Source: GCA-2731375 sp964590195
GTDB lineage: Bacteria; Pseudomonadota; Alphaproteobacteria; GCA-2731375
DNA length: 64,000 bases
Assembly: GCA_964590195.1 (NCBI GenBank)
Contig: CAZPWJ010000013.1
Coordinates: forward strand, 1 to 64,000
Direction of reading: 5' to 3'
Part shown: in pieces, positions 8,022 to 16,364 of the stretch
How the letters are laid out: each line of letters opens with the position of its first letter
Position numbering within the stretch: position 1 is the first letter of the stretch
Program-made: the position numbers and the translations under genes
The notes under the pieces: generated by a model
What the model saw: only the letters and a program-made list of their open reading frames with translations
The model's database searches: none
What the model was told of the DNA's origin: nothing

Positions 8022-8680
8022 AGATTAGCCGTGAAATGATCGCTCATGCGCTGCCAGGCCAGATTGGCGCTGGCCGCGTGATAGTTGGCTTCGCTGGTTT
8101 CATTGAAAAAACCATGCGCCGCGTCATAGCGGTGGATCTCCGCATTGACGCCGGCTCCCGTTAATGCGGCTTCCAGCTCATTTACTGCATCCGGCGTGCA
8201 CCAATCGTCCTGGTTGGCGAAATGGCATTGCAGGGGCAGGGCGATGTTGGCCGGATCGGCAAATTCCGTGGGCGGAATGCCATAAAAACAGACGCCCGCC
8301 GCGACCTCCGGCACATGCACGGCGGTGGCGATGGTCAACGCGCCGCCCATGCAAAACCCGACCACGCCGACCTTTTGGCCGATACCTTGCAGATGCCGTG
8401 CCGCGCCGCGCAGATCCTGGTGCGTCGCGCCGGGAAAATCCAGGCCGCTCATCAAATGGTTTGCCTCATCGGGCTCTTGCGTGACCCGGCCTTCGTAGAG
8501 ATCCGGCGCCAGGGCGTTATAGCCGGCCCTGGCGAAGCGGTCGGCGACACCGCAAATCTGGTCGTTCAGGCCCCACCATTCCTGGATAACGATAACCGAG
8601 GGACGGTCCGTACCCGCCGTGGCCAGATAGCCTTTGGTGGTGCCGCCGTCGGGCCTGGCGAAATCGATCATGCTGCCCAT
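8018..8680 (-). CDS. dienelactone hydrolase family protein
   Basis: Alpha/beta hydrolase of 220 residues. The cysteine nucleophile is in GFCMGG; the acid and histidine are probably in NQDDWC and AAHGFF. A conserved Glu stands in IQEWWG, as in dienelactone hydrolases. The family hydrolyses dienelactones from chloroaromatic breakdown, but many members have other ester substrates. It is transcribed from the PilZ gene side with a 5-base gap, so the two form an operon. A second, distinct paralogue lies at 38667-39368. Confidence 0.9.
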   Translation of the reverse strand: MGSMIDFARPDGGTTKGYLATAGTDRPSVIVIQEWWGLNDQICGVADRFARAGYNALAPDLYEGRVTQEPDEANHLMSGLDFPGATHQDLRGAARHLQGIGQKVGVVGFCMGGALTIATAVHVPEVAAGVCFYGIPPTEFADPANIALPLQCHFANQDDWCTPDAVNELEAALTGAGVNAEIHRYDAAHGFFNETSEANYHAASANLAWQRMSDHFTANL

Positions 8681-8685
8681 TGCTC

Positions 8686-9033
8686 CTATCCTTTCTTGGC
8701 GTTCCTGGCCGAGAGTGCCATAAAAACATAAGAATCCAATTCGAGCCAGCGCAGCCCCAATTCGCCATCCTCGGTAATCCGCACCACCTCGGCCATAAAA
8801 TCGCCCGAATTGCCCAGGCCGATGCCGCTGATCTCTCCCTCGAAGCTATCGCCGATCCGCAAGGGTGGTTCGAACGGCGGCTCCGGGGCGGGCAGTAAAC
8901 AGCCGCCAAGGGACCAATCAACCGCCTGCACCCGACGATCATGATACCGCACGCGTATAGACGGGCGGCGATGTCGTTCGTGTTGCCGCCGGTCACGGCT
9001 GAACAATCCTCGTATGAAATTCATCAGGGCCAT
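8686..9033 (-). CDS. PilZ-domain protein (c-di-GMP receptor candidate)
   Basis: A 115-residue protein that is almost entirely one PilZ domain. The c-di-GMP binding elements are the RRQHERHRR segment (RxxxR type) near the N-terminus and DWSLGG (D/NxSxxG). No other domain is attached, so it would act as a stand-alone adaptor. It is the first gene of a two-gene minus-strand unit with the dienelactone hydrolase, and a CRP-like site lies about 60 bases upstream of its start. Confidence 0.82.
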   Translation of the reverse strand: MALMNFIRGLFSRDRRQHERHRRPSIRVRYHDRRVQAVDWSLGGCLLPAPEPPFEPPLRIGDSFEGEISGIGLGNSGDFMAEVVRITEDGELGLRWLELDSYVFMALSARNAKKG

Positions 9034-9093
9034 GTTCGCCCATTCGTTTCCTCACGATGTCTAACATGGTGGGTCAGGCGGCCACCAATGTCC

Positions 9094-9109
9094 AGTGATC
9101 CAGATCACA
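9094..9109 (-). promoter_or_regulatory. CRP-like operator upstream of the PilZ gene
   Basis: AGTGA-TCCAGA-TCACA matches the CRP consensus TGTGA-N6-TCACA at nine of ten conserved positions. It sits in the 101-base space between the PilZ start and the end of the rRNA methyltransferase gene. Two class III cyclases are encoded elsewhere in this window, so cAMP control is plausible, but this is a single motif match. Confidence 0.45.
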
Positions 9110-9134
9110 TGGCCAGTACGCCATGGGCCATGCG

Positions 9135-10400
9135 CTAGCGGCTAAACACCGCCACCAGTTCCAGATGCCGGCTCCAGGGAAACTGATCCACCGGGGTCAC
9201 CGAATGCAGGTGATAGCCGCCGTTCGCCAGGGTTGCGGCGTCGCGGGCGAAGGTCGCGGGGTTGCACGATACCGCGACGATCCTGGGCACCGCCGATACG
9301 GCCAGGTTTTCCACCTGGCGCGCGGCGCCGGCGCGGGGCGGATCAAAGACCACGGCGTCAAAGACGGATAATTCTTCCACCGACAGGGCGCGGCGTTCCA
9401 GGTCGCGCACCTCAACCTTGATGCCGCTGCGCCGGGCGGCATTGCGCGCCGCGATCAGGGCCTCGGCCTGATCGCCGGCGCCTTCCACCGCCGTGACCTT
9501 GGTGCCCCCAACACCTTTGGCGGCACTTCTGGCCAGGGCAAAGCTGAAGGTGCCGACGCCGGCGAACAGATCGGCCACGTTGGCGGCATCCGCGACGCCG
9601 TCCTGTACCAGCCGCACCAGGGCCGCCTCGCCGGCCTGGCTGGCTTGCAGAAAGCCGTCGGGCGGCGGCGTTACCCCTACGCCCGTGAAAGTCACCTGCG
9701 GTGCCCGGCGCACCATGGCCACCTCCGGCCGCTGGCCGGTGGACAGGCGGGCCAGATCAGCATCCTGGGCGAAATCCGCCAGGCGCATATCGGTCTGGGC
9801 ATTATGGGGCAAATCAGCCACCAGCCACAGATCCAGGCCGGTTTCGCTTTCGGTTACCTGCACATCGGCGCGTTTGTTTTGCGCTAAAAGGTCGGTCAAA
9901 AGCGCGCGCAGGCCGTCCAACAGATCGACAATTGCGGGGCGCAGGATATGGCATTCCGTCAGGTTGATGATCTTGTGGCTGCCGGGTTCGTTGAAACCCA
10001 GCTGCACGCCCTTGCCCGTACGTAGCGCCGTGAAGCGCGCCCGGCGGCGGCTGGCGGTGGGCACGGTAATCATATCCTCGATCACGGTACCGCCAAGATC
10101 CCGGCGCGTTAGGGCCTGGCGCAGGATATCCAGCTTCCATTCGCCATAGGCATGGCCGTTCAAATGCTGCATGGCACAGCCGCCGCAGGCGCCGAAATGG
10201 CGGCAGGGCGCTTGCACCCGGTCGGGGCCGGCTTGCAGTACGGTATCCAGGCGCGCCAGACGGGCATCGCCGCGCTTTCCCGTCACCGTCGCCGCGACAT
10301 GGTCCCCCGGCGTGCCATAGGGAACATAGATGGCCCCGGCATCATCATGGGCGATGCCGTCGCCACGGGCGCCCAGGCTTTCGATGATTAATTCCACCAT
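9135..10400 (-). CDS. RlmD/TrmA-family RNA 5-methyluridine methyltransferase
   Basis: SAM-dependent RNA m5U methyltransferase, 421 residues. An N-terminal TRAM domain (about 1-60) is followed by iron-sulfur cysteines in CRHFGACGGC. The methyltransferase domain has DLFAGVGTFS (SAM loop), DPPRAG, and the catalytic Cys in VSCNPATFARD. This pattern fits the RlmD/RlmC group acting on 23S rRNA; which uridine cannot be told from sequence. The ATG at 10400 is chosen because it follows the tlyA stop by 4 bases and starts directly at the TRAM domain; the longer open frame runs into tlyA. Confidence 0.88.
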   Translation of the reverse strand: MVELIIESLGARGDGIAHDDAGAIYVPYGTPGDHVAATVTGKRGDARLARLDTVLQAGPDRVQAPCRHFGACGGCAMQHLNGHAYGEWKLDILRQALTRRDLGGTVIEDMITVPTASRRRARFTALRTGKGVQLGFNEPGSHKIINLTECHILRPAIVDLLDGLRALLTDLLAQNKRADVQVTESETGLDLWLVADLPHNAQTDMRLADFAQDADLARLSTGQRPEVAMVRRAPQVTFTGVGVTPPPDGFLQASQAGEAALVRLVQDGVADAANVADLFAGVGTFSFALARSAAKGVGGTKVTAVEGAGDQAEALIAARNAARRSGIKVEVRDLERRALSVEELSVFDAVVFDPPRAGAARQVENLAVSAVPRIVAVSCNPATFARDAATLANGGYHLHSVTPVDQFPWSRHLELVAVFSR

Positions 10401-10404
10401 CGGC

Positions 10405-11163
10405 TCAGCCGTCCCGGCGTCCGCAGAGCAGGAATTCAATATTGCCCTGTGGGCCTTTGATGGGGCTGGTCGCCGTGCCCTGCACGGACCAGCCCGGTTG
10501 TTGATCCAGCCAGGCGCTGATCTCGGCCCGGACCTCCACGTGCAGCTCAGGATCACGTACCACGCCGCCCTTGCCCACCCGATCGGGGCCCACTTCGAAC
10601 TGCGGCTTGATCAAGGCGATCAAGCTGGCACCCGGCGCGGCCAGGGCCATGGCGGCGGGCAACACGGTGCGCAGGCCGATAAAGGAAGCATCACAGACGA
10701 TCAGGTCGATCGCTTCGGGCACCTCCTGTTCGGTGAGGTAGCGGGCATTGGTCCGTTCCAGAACCACGACGCGTTCGTCGTTGCGCAGGGACCAGGCCAA
10801 TTGCCCATGCCCAACATCCACCGCATAGACCTTCGCCGCGCCGTTTTGCAGCAGGACATCGGTAAAGCCGCCGGTGGAGGCGCCCACGTCGAGGCAAATC
10901 AGATCCGTTGGATCCATGGCGAATTCTTCCAGGCCATGGGCCAGCTTGACCCCGCCGCGGGAGACCCAGGGGTGGTCCTGCCCCTTGACGGAAATCCGGG
11001 CATCAATGGACAGCTCCTGGCCGGCCTTGTCCAGGCGGCGGTCCGTACCGTGAACCTTGCCGGCCATGATCAGGGCCTGTGCCTTGCTGCGGCTTTCCGC
11101 CAGGCCGCGTTCGACCAACAGCAGATCAAGGCGCATTTTAGCAGGCTTGGTTTTGGAGGCCAT
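10405..11163 (-). CDS. tlyA: TlyA-family rRNA 2'-O-methyltransferase (haemolysin A family)
   Basis: A 252-residue protein with an N-terminal S4 RNA-binding domain (RLDLLLVERGLAESRSKAQ) and a C-terminal FtsJ-like methyltransferase domain (CLDVGASTGGFTDVLL is the SAM-binding loop). In actinobacteria TlyA methylates both rRNAs at cytidine 2'-O; alphaproteobacterial relatives are less studied. It sits 6 bases after dxs and 4 bases before the next methyltransferase, an arrangement common in alphaproteobacteria. It is not a true haemolysin despite older naming. Confidence 0.9.
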   Translation of the reverse strand: MASKTKPAKMRLDLLLVERGLAESRSKAQALIMAGKVHGTDRRLDKAGQELSIDARISVKGQDHPWVSRGGVKLAHGLEEFAMDPTDLICLDVGASTGGFTDVLLQNGAAKVYAVDVGHGQLAWSLRNDERVVVLERTNARYLTEQEVPEAIDLIVCDASFIGLRTVLPAAMALAAPGASLIALIKPQFEVGPDRVGKGGVVRDPELHVEVRAEISAWLDQQPGWSVQGTATSPIKGPQGNIEFLLCGRRDG

Positions 11164-11169
11164 CTCGGC

Positions 11170-13092
11170 TCAGGCCAGCTTTGGCGCCTCGACCTTTTGC
11201 GTCTGCCCCAGGGCGGCCAGGGCCTTGGCGACAATGTCGGGCGCGTTCAGGGCCGCGGCGGCATACATTTCCTTTGGCCCGTTATGATCGATAAAGCTGT
11301 CAGGCAGCATCATGGTGCGGATCTTCAGGCCTTCATCCAGCAATTCATGGCGTTCCAGGCATTGCAGCACATGGGCCGCGAAACCGCCGATCGAGCCTTC
11401 CTCAATGGTGATCAGAACCTCGTGATTACGAGCCAGGTCACAAACAAGATCCTCGTCCAGCGGCTTGACGAACCTGGCATCGGCCACGGATGTGGAAAAG
11501 CCCTTGGCGGTCAGGTCTTCCGCAGCCTTCAGGGATTCGCCCAGGCGTGTGCCCAACGACAGAATAGCGACCGTGTTGCCTTCCCGCACCATGCGGCCCT
11601 CGCCGATCTGCAAGGGTTCGGCGGGCAGCGGAATTTCCACCCCCTCACCCTCACCGCGGGGATAGCGGAAGGCCGAGGGCCGGTCATCGATGCGGGCGGC
11701 GGTCGCCACCATGCGCGTCAGTTCGGCCTCGTCCGCCGCAGCCATCACGACGAAGTTCGGCAGGCTGGCCAGATAGGTTATATCGAAGGCGCCCGCATGG
11801 GTCGGCCCATCGGCGCCCACCAGACCCGCCCGGTCGATGGCGAAGCGTACTGGCAGCTTCTGGATCGCCACGTCATGGACGACCTGATCATAGGCCCGCT
11901 GCAGGAATGTCGAATAGATCGCCGCGAAGGGCCGGTATCCGTCCGCCGCCAGACCGGCCGCGAAGGTGACCCCGTGTTGTTCCGCGATGCCCACATCAAA
12001 ACAGCGATCGGGAAAACGGCGCTGGAATTCAGCCAAACCGGTGCCCGACGGCATGGCGGCGGTGATGGCTACGATCTTGTCATCTCGCTCGCCCTCGCGG
12101 ACCAACTGGTCGGAGAACACATTGGTATAGCTGGGCGCATTGGGCTTGCCCTTGGCTTGGGCCCCGGTGACCACGTCGAAGCGGGAGACGCCGTGGAATT
12201 TATCGGCTGCTTCCTCCGCCGGGGCATAACCCTTGCCCTTTTGGGTGACCACATGCACCAGAATAGGGTTGGTGCGCCGGGCCTCGCGCACGTTTTTCAA
12301 AACCGGCAGCAGATGGTCCAGATTGTGGCCATCGATGGGACCCACATAGAAAAAGCCCAGCTCCTCGAACAGGGTGCCCCCCGTTATCAGGCCGCGGGCA
12401 TATTCCTCGGCCCGGCGCGCCGTGCGCTCCATGGGCTCGGGCATCTTTTGGGCCAATTGTTTGGCGAAATGCCGCAGGCCGCGATATGGCCGCGATGACA
12501 ACAGACGCGAGAGATAGGCGCTCATGGCGCCGACCGGGGGCGCGATGGACATATCGTTGTCGTTGAGAATCACGATCATGCGGGTATTCAACGAGCCGGC
12601 ATTATTCATGGCCTCGAACGCCATGCCCGCACTCATGGAACCATCGCCGATCACCGCAACCACATTGCTGTCACGGCCATCCAGGTCGCGGGCCACGGCA
12701 AAACCAAGCCCGGCGGAGATGGAGGTGGACGAATGCGCCGTGCCGAACGGATCATAGGGGCTTTCCGAACGCTTGGTGAAGCCCGAGAGGCCGCCGCCCT
12801 GGCGCAGGGTGCGGATACGGTCCCGCCGCCCGGTCAGGATCTTATGGGGATAGGCCTGATGGCCCACGTCCCAGATCAACACATCATCGGGGGTATCGAA
12901 TACATGGTGCAATGCGACGGTCAGCTCAACCACGCCCAGCCCGGCACCCAGATGGCCGCCGGTCTCGGAAACCGCATCAATGGTTTCCGTGCGCAATTCG
13001 TCCGCCAACTGGCGCAGCTGTTCCGAAGACAGCCCGCGGGTATCCGCCGGCCCTTTGATGGTATCCAACAATGGCGTCTTGCTATCAGACAC
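11170..13092 (-). CDS. dxs: 1-deoxy-D-xylulose-5-phosphate synthase
   Basis: Thiamine-diphosphate enzyme that joins pyruvate and glyceraldehyde-3-phosphate, the first step of the MEP isoprenoid pathway. About 640 residues. The TPP-binding block GDGSMSAGMAFEAMNNAG with NDNDMSI, and the transketolase block DRAGLVGADGPTHAGAFD, are both present. The GTG at 13092 is chosen: it has GGCGGAAAG upstream and gives the family N-terminus MSDSKTPLLDTI. The longer frame starts at a TTG that overlaps the ispA stop. It lies 23 bases downstream of ispA, so successive isoprenoid steps share one transcript. Confidence 0.96.
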   Translation of the reverse strand: MSDSKTPLLDTIKGPADTRGLSSEQLRQLADELRTETIDAVSETGGHLGAGLGVVELTVALHHVFDTPDDVLIWDVGHQAYPHKILTGRRDRIRTLRQGGGLSGFTKRSESPYDPFGTAHSSTSISAGLGFAVARDLDGRDSNVVAVIGDGSMSAGMAFEAMNNAGSLNTRMIVILNDNDMSIAPPVGAMSAYLSRLLSSRPYRGLRHFAKQLAQKMPEPMERTARRAEEYARGLITGGTLFEELGFFYVGPIDGHNLDHLLPVLKNVREARRTNPILVHVVTQKGKGYAPAEEAADKFHGVSRFDVVTGAQAKGKPNAPSYTNVFSDQLVREGERDDKIVAITAAMPSGTGLAEFQRRFPDRCFDVGIAEQHGVTFAAGLAADGYRPFAAIYSTFLQRAYDQVVHDVAIQKLPVRFAIDRAGLVGADGPTHAGAFDITYLASLPNFVVMAAADEAELTRMVATAARIDDRPSAFRYPRGEGEGVEIPLPAEPLQIGEGRMVREGNTVAILSLGTRLGESLKAAEDLTAKGFSTSVADARFVKPLDEDLVCDLARNHEVLITIEEGSIGGFAAHVLQCLERHELLDEGLKIRTMMLPDSFIDHNGPKEMYAAAALNAPDIVAKALAALGQTQKVEAPKLA

Positions 13093-13115
13093 GTTACTTT
13101 CCGCCGCAAATCGTA

Positions 13116-14003
13116 TCAATTGCTTCGAGTTATAACGAATTCACACAAAGCCCGCAAAGGGTTAGCTTTGTCGCCGAAATGGTCCAAATGTGCCGCCGCC
13201 TGGCGAGATAACAAGGTAGCCCGGTCGCGGGCCGCATCAACCCCCAATTTGGCAACAATCGTTGCCTTGCCGGCGGCGGCATCCTTGCCCGTGGCCTTGC
13301 CGACCTCTTCGGCGCTGCCTTCGGCATCCAGCAGATCGTCGGTGATCTGAAATGCCAAACCCAAATCATGGGCGAACATGCGCAGGGCCTGTCGCTGTTG
13401 CGGCCGGGCCCGGGCCAGAATGCCCCCGGCCTCGCCCGCGAAAGCGATCATCTCGCCAGTTTTCAGGCGCTGCATGCGCACTGTGCCGGCCTCGTCCAAG
13501 GGATTGTTTTCGGCCCAAAGGTCCAGAATCTGACCGCCAACCATGCCGTGGCCGCCAGCGGCCTGCGCCAGGCCGGCGACAAGGCTTGTCCGCACCTCCG
13601 GATCGGTCGAGGTCCTGCGGTCGGCCAGAACCTCGAACGCCAGGGTCAATAATGCATCGCCAGCCAGCACCGCCGTGGCTTCATCAAACTGGATATGCAC
13701 GGTCGGCCGTCCCCGGCGCAGATCGTCATCGTCCATGCAGGGCAGGTCGTCATGCACCAGGCTATAGGCATGCACCAACTCCACCGCGGCCGCCGTGCGC
13801 AGGCATTGCGCCATTTCGATGTCGAAAATCTCGCCGCTGGCGATGACCAGAAAGGGGCGCAGGCGTTTGCCGCCGCCCAGAACCGCATAGCGCATGGCAT
13901 CGAATAGGCGATGCTCCAGCTCGCGGCCCGAAGGCAGCAGATTGTCCAGTTCCTGGTCCACGGCCTCGGCGGCCTTGGCCAGCATGGCATTGAAATCAAC
14001 CAT
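13116..14003 (-). CDS. ispA: polyprenyl (farnesyl/geranylgeranyl) diphosphate synthase
   Basis: Short-chain trans-prenyltransferase, 295 residues, making farnesyl diphosphate from IPP and DMAPP. The first aspartate-rich motif is LVHDDLPCMDDDDLRRG and the second FQITDDLLDAEG; GGGKRLRP marks the IPP site. The ATG at 14003 (MVDFNAMLAKA) starts after the xseB stop; the longer open frame lies inside xseB. The gene sits between xseB and dxs in the usual alphaproteobacterial order. Confidence 0.95.
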   Translation of the reverse strand: MVDFNAMLAKAAEAVDQELDNLLPSGRELEHRLFDAMRYAVLGGGKRLRPFLVIASGEIFDIEMAQCLRTAAAVELVHAYSLVHDDLPCMDDDDLRRGRPTVHIQFDEATAVLAGDALLTLAFEVLADRRTSTDPEVRTSLVAGLAQAAGGHGMVGGQILDLWAENNPLDEAGTVRMQRLKTGEMIAFAGEAGGILARARPQQRQALRMFAHDLGLAFQITDDLLDAEGSAEEVGKATGKDAAAGKATIVAKLGVDAARDRATLLSRQAAAHLDHFGDKANPLRALCEFVITRSN

Positions 14004-14034
14004 TCGCGTACGCCGTCTAATGTCTATTGAGAGG

Positions 14035-14307
14035 TTATTCGATATCGGCGGCTTCGACCGCCTGGGCCTGGCCGGCGCCGTCGGCCACGATCTTTTCAAC
14101 CTGTTCGGAGGCGGCATTCAGTTTCGCCTCGCAATGGCGCTTCAAAACCGCGCCCCGGCTATACAGTGCGATGGAGGCATCCAGATCGACCTGGCCGCCT
14201 TCCAAATTCTGCACGATGGATTCCAGTTCCGCCATGGCTGCCTCGAAACTCATGGCCGCCACATCGTCGGGGATAGCTTCGCTGTCGCTATTTGTTTGCT
14301 TTGCCAT
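14035..14307 (-). CDS. xseB: exodeoxyribonuclease VII small subunit
   Basis: A 90-residue helical protein with the XseB signature SFEAAMAELESIVQNLEGGQVDLDASIALYSRGAVLKRHCEAKL. It pairs with the large subunit XseA (not in this window) to degrade single-stranded DNA. The N-terminal 16 residues and the Ala/Glu-rich tail are extensions to the core. It precedes ispA by about 30 bases in the same minus-strand operon. Confidence 0.93.
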   Translation of the reverse strand: MAKQTNSDSEAIPDDVAAMSFEAAMAELESIVQNLEGGQVDLDASIALYSRGAVLKRHCEAKLNAASEQVEKIVADGAGQAQAVEAADIE

Positions 14308-14330
14308 TCGCCAGTACTTTCATGCCGCCA

Positions 14331-15257
14331 TCAGGGCCCGCCCATCAAGACCCGGACGTGGGCCGCCGTTGCCATTGCCAGTGCGGCCAGATCATAGCCG
14401 CCTTCCAGCGTGGAAACCAGCCGTCCATGGCAATGACGCGCCGCCACGGCCAATAATTCCTCGCTGATCCAGGCATAGTCATCCGTGTCCAGGCGCAGTT
14501 GCGCCAAGGGGTCGTCCGCATGGGCGTCAAAACCCGCTGAAATCAGCAATAATTCCGGTTTGAACCCGTCCAGGGCCGGCAGCAAACCGTCCGTGACGGC
14601 GTCGCGAAAATCTACACCGGCGGCACCTGGGGCCAGGGGAAAATTGTGGATATTGCCGGCGCCGGTCTCGGATGTGGCACCGGTACCCGGATACAGCGGC
14701 ATTTGATGGGTGGAACCATAAAACAGATCCTCATCATCCCAGAACGCGGCCTGGGTGCCGTTGCCGTGATGCACGTCGAAATCCACCACCGCGACCCGCT
14801 TCAAGCCATGCGCCGCGCGGGCGTGCTGGGCGCCGATGGCGACCGAATTAAAAATGCAAAAGCCCATGGAGCGTTCGGGTTCGGCATGATGGCCGGGCGG
14901 GCGCACGGCGCAGAATGCATTCTTGGCTTCGCCGGCCATGACCGCGTCGATGGCGGCGCAGACGGCGCCCGTTGCCCGCTGCGCCGCCTCCAATGACGCC
15001 GGGTTCATGGCGGTATCGGGATCCAGCTGCACCCGGCCCTGTTTGGGGGCCGCCGCGGTTACCTGATCGATATAGCGTTGCGGATGCACCAGGGCGATCT
15101 GTTGCCAGCTGGCAAGAGGTGCCTGGCGCCGCTCCAGCGCCGCGAATTCCGGCTCCGCCAGGGCCAGTTGGATGGCGCGCAGCCGATCGGGCCGCTCGGG
15201 ATGTCCCGCGCCCATGTCATGTTCCAGACAGACGGCGTGTTCGAATATCAAGGTCAT
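14331..15257 (-). CDS. histone-deacetylase-family (AcuC/AphA-like) protein
   Basis: Zinc-dependent deacetylase fold, 308 residues. The active-site segments are RPPGHHAE (His pair), DFDVHHGNGTQ (zinc Asp and His) and SAGFDAHADDPLA (second zinc Asp), so the enzyme should be active. Bacterial relatives act on acetylpolyamines, acetoin-related proteins or acyl-lysines; the substrate here is unknown. The ATG at 15257 (MTLIFEH) fits the family start. It is the first gene of the minus-strand xseB-ispA-dxs operon and is divergent from the NicX-like gene across about 60 bases. Confidence 0.88.
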   Translation of the reverse strand: MTLIFEHAVCLEHDMGAGHPERPDRLRAIQLALAEPEFAALERRQAPLASWQQIALVHPQRYIDQVTAAAPKQGRVQLDPDTAMNPASLEAAQRATGAVCAAIDAVMAGEAKNAFCAVRPPGHHAEPERSMGFCIFNSVAIGAQHARAAHGLKRVAVVDFDVHHGNGTQAAFWDDEDLFYGSTHQMPLYPGTGATSETGAGNIHNFPLAPGAAGVDFRDAVTDGLLPALDGFKPELLLISAGFDAHADDPLAQLRLDTDDYAWISEELLAVAARHCHGRLVSTLEGGYDLAALAMATAAHVRVLMGGP

Positions 15258-15317
15258 GTTTTGTCCTGTCGCCAGAACCTTTAGTATACCATTCCGAGGC
15301 AAAAAGGGGATGGCCAC

Positions 15318-16364
15318 ATGCTACAGGAACGTATCGAGGGGAAATGGATCGACTGCTTCGCGGCTGTCTTCCAGCGTTGCAAGGTAGCAACGGGTGAGGC
15401 GGTGGCGATCCTGTCGGAAAGCCAATCCCGGCCGATCAATGTGCAGCTGGCGGAGCTGGCCCTGCAGCGGTTGGGCGCGCAGCCGTTTCACATCGTGATC
15501 CCGACCCCGGCGCAGTCGGCGCCCGTGCCCATCCGTTCCACCGGCGCCTCGGACGTGATCCAGGACATCCGGCCCATCGTGGGCGCCCTGGCCAGCACCA
15601 GCTTTGTCGTGGACTGTACCGTCGAAGGCTTGTTGCATGCCCCGGAACTGCCCGAGATTTTGCAGGGCGGCGCCAGGGTTCTGATGATCTCCAATGAACA
15701 TCCGGAAGCCTTGGAGCGTCTGGCCCCCGATGAAGCCCTTGAAGGCAAGGTCAAGGCGGGCATGAAGATGCTGCGCGGGGCCAAGGCCATGACCATTACC
15801 TCCGCCGCCGGCAGCAATCTGTCGGTGGATTTGACCGGCGCCGTGGCGGGCGGCGGCTGGGGATGGGTCACTCGGCCCGGCATCATGTCCCATTGGCCCG
15901 GCGGGCTGTGCCTGTGCTTTCCCGCCACCGGTACGGTCAACGGTACCCTGGTCCTGGACCGGGGCGATGTGAACTTGACCTTCAAACGTTATCTGGATGC
16001 GGCCATAACATTGCGCATCGAGGATGATTATATAACCGCCATCGAAGGCGACGGCGTGGATGCGGATCTGATGCGCAGCTATTTCGCGGCCTGGGATGAC
16101 CGGGACGCCTATGCCACCTCGCATATCGGCTGGGGCATGAACCAGGGCGCCCGCTGGGATGCCATGACCATGTACGACCGCAAGGATTTCAACGGTACCG
16201 AGCTGCGCGCATTTGCCGGCAACGTGGTCTATTCCACCGGCGCCAACGAAGTGGCGGGCCGGCAAACCCTGGGCCATTTCGATCTGCCCATCCGCAATTG
16301 CACCGTGGAACTGGATGGCCAGGCGGTGGTCAAGGATGGTGTCTTGCAGGGAGAGCTGGCATGA
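15318..16364 (+). CDS. NicX-like / M29-like metalloenzyme
   Basis: A 348-residue protein of the family often labelled leucyl aminopeptidase M29 or 2,5-dihydroxypyridine 5,6-dioxygenase. NicX coordinates iron with two His and one Asp; here H269 (ATSHIGWG) and H320-F-D322 (LGHFDLP) have the same spacing pattern, so a ring-cleaving dioxygenase-type metal site is plausible. AAAAGGGG lies 8 bases before the ATG. The stop overlaps the acyl-CoA dehydrogenase start (ATGA), tying it to a CoA-dependent catabolic operon. A peptidase role is the alternative; I favour the NicX-like reading from the ligands. Confidence 0.72.
   Translation: MLQERIEGKWIDCFAAVFQRCKVATGEAVAILSESQSRPINVQLAELALQRLGAQPFHIVIPTPAQSAPVPIRSTGASDVIQDIRPIVGALASTSFVVDCTVEGLLHAPELPEILQGGARVLMISNEHPEALERLAPDEALEGKVKAGMKMLRGAKAMTITSAAGSNLSVDLTGAVAGGGWGWVTRPGIMSHWPGGLCLCFPATGTVNGTLVLDRGDVNLTFKRYLDAAITLRIEDDYITAIEGDGVDADLMRSYFAAWDDRDAYATSHIGWGMNQGARWDAMTMYDRKDFNGTELRAFAGNVVYSTGANEVAGRQTLGHFDLPIRNCTVELDGQAVVKDGVLQGELA

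Noticed and set aside
10330..12498. A 722-codon plus-strand open frame
   Set aside because: It lies antisense to tlyA and dxs, whose products have full family motifs. Long antisense frames are expected at this GC content.
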